Both the position numbers and the translations under genes were made by a program. This document shows, piece by piece, positions 13,857 through 14,574 of a stretch of DNA of 14,574 bases; the stretch's first letter is position 1; every line of letters starts with the position of its first letter. The DNA is taken from NCBI GenBank assembly GCA_021828425.1, contig JAKARN010000012.1, positions 1-14,574 on the forward strand, in the 5' to 3' direction. The notes beneath the pieces were generated by a model. That model was not told the DNA's origin and ran no database searches. It saw only the letters and a program-made list of their open reading frames with translations. The DNA is from Pseudomonadota bacterium (lineage in GTDB: Bacteria; Pseudomonadota; Gammaproteobacteria; JAKAQQ01).

Positions 13857-14574
13857 TTACAGGGAGGGATCTCCGAGCGCCTCATCCAGAACCTCGACCG
13901 GATGTTGCACGGGAATCGCGAGTCGCGCCCGCCGAAGTGCGGTCTCGAGTTGCAGGCGGCAGCCCAGGTTGGTGGTCACGATCCGGTCCGGGAGGGGGTG
14001 GGGCAGGGCGTCGAGGAGTGTCGAGGCAAAGCGGTCGCTCCATTCGGGACGGTCGAGAAGATAGCTTCCGGCACCTCCACAACAACCCAGAGGCAGTTCG
14101 AACGGGAGCAGGATGGCTTGGCCAATGTGTCCGAGCAGTCTTTCTGCAGCGCGGGGGTTGTGGACTTGGCTGGACTGCGAACAGGGGACATGAACCGCGA
14201 TCCGCTGGCTTTTGGCGAGAGTGGCTGGGGTTCCTTCGGGCCATGCCCGGACGAGGAAGGAAGTGAGTTCGAAGACGTCATCGGCGAGCCCCCGGGCCTC
14301 CTGCCAGCACCCGCTGTCTGCGACCAGCAGGGGGATCGAGGGATCCAGGCGGGCGCGGGCCTTCTGCCGTTGTCGTGTCGCGCGGGTTTCCTCACCACAA
14401 TGCCGGGCGAGCGCCCCACAGCAAAGCGGGCTTTCCGGAATCTCGACCGGGTGCCCCCAGCGGGTGAGAACCCGGGTTGCGGCGCCGTATAACGCAGGTG
14501 ACCAGAGGCTCGAGAAGCAACCGGCCAAAAGCGCAACCCCGCCGGCCGGCGGCCCTTGGGGGAGCCAAGATCGG
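13857..14574 (-). CDS. glcF: Glycolate oxidase iron-sulfur subunit GlcF, C-terminal part
   Basis: GlcF is the iron-sulfur subunit of glycolate oxidase (GlcDEF), which oxidises glycolate to glyoxylate at the membrane and passes electrons to quinone. The gene runs off the right edge, so the N-terminal ferredoxin-like part is missing; 238 residues remain. The two cysteine-rich (CCG) domains are visible: GVALLAGCFS with Cys19, PLCCGALARHC (Cys51/52), VADSGCWQE (Cys89), then VHVPCSQSSQVHN (Cys131), LGCCGGAGSY (Cys164/165), TTNLGCRLQL (Cys205) and the family-typical ending PVEVLDEAL. This C-terminal order matches GlcF more closely than LutA/LldE or GlpC. No start is assigned, because an internal TTG at 14528 lies inside a conserved strand. 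It is the first visible gene of a minus-strand series leading to the DsrE-family gene and coq7. Confidence 0.88.
   Translation of the reverse strand, partial: RSWLPQGPPAGGVALLAGCFSSLWSPALYGAATRVLTRWGHPVEIPESPLCCGALARHCGEETRATRQRQKARARLDPSIPLLVADSGCWQEARGLADDVFELTSFLVRAWPEGTPATLAKSQRIAVHVPCSQSSQVHNPRAAERLLGHIGQAILLPFELPLGCCGGAGSYLLDRPEWSDRFASTLLDALPHPLPDRIVTTNLGCRLQLETALRRARLAIPVQHPVEVLDEALGDPSL

Noticed and set aside
13111..14064. Plus-strand open frame of 317 codons across coq7, the DsrE gene and glcF
   Set aside because: It runs antisense through three recognised genes and their intergenic regions, has no ribosome binding site and shows no domain.
1..14574. CRISPR arrays, insertion sequences, tRNA/rRNA genes, phage attachment sites
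   Set aside because: No regularly spaced repeats, transposase-like frames, terminal inverted repeats, tRNA cloverleaf or integrase were seen.

Overview
The window is GC-rich and densely packed, and it reads as chromosomal DNA of a proteobacterium, most likely a gammaproteobacterium or Acidithiobacillus-like chemolithotroph. This placement is an inference from gene content: a COQ7-type ubiquinone hydroxylase, a long bacterial SpeD, a BrkB/YihY membrane protein, GlcF, and a secreted DsrE-family protein of the kind common in sulfur-metabolising bacteria. Six of the thirteen genes appear to start with GTG or TTG. No rRNA, tRNA, CRISPR array, insertion sequence or integrase is visible.

Layout, left to right. 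Positions 1-137 (minus) hold the first 45 codons of a gene resembling the N-terminus of a putative HNH/restriction-endonuclease-like family, cut by the window edge. Plus-strand genes follow for a BrkB/YihY membrane protein with a C-terminal cytoplasmic extension (322-1749) and a secreted M61-type metallopeptidase with a PDZ domain (1826-3748). A convergent isoaspartyl peptidase/asparaginase (3767-4609, minus) shares a divergent promoter region with purE-purK (4731-6360, plus). A Fsr-like MFS exporter (6425-7642, plus) ends in an intrinsic terminator.

On the minus strand, a large secreted beta-propeller/Ig-like surface protein (8693-10660) is followed by purC (7767-8696), whose GTG start overlaps the propeller stop as GTGA. 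Three de novo purine genes (purE, purK, purC) therefore lie within 4 kb in two opposing units, and purC appears to be translationally coupled to an exported protein that carries a C-terminal sorting-like tail.

A 315-bp divergent control region (10661-10975) separates the propeller from rpe (10976-11728, plus). SpeD follows (11761-12633, plus) with its own likely promoter inside the end of rpe. The last 13 bases of speD overlap tail-to-tail with coq7 (12621-13226, minus). Coq7 is the last of a minus-strand series glcF (13857 to the right edge, partial), a secreted DsrE-family protein (13231-13797) and coq7.

Most of this is housekeeping metabolism (purines, pentose phosphate, polyamines, ubiquinone, glycolate). 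The parts most worth following up are the propeller-purC coupling and sorting tail, the secreted single-cysteine DsrE protein abutting coq7, and the truncated left-edge gene. I do not see a convincing complete novel system.
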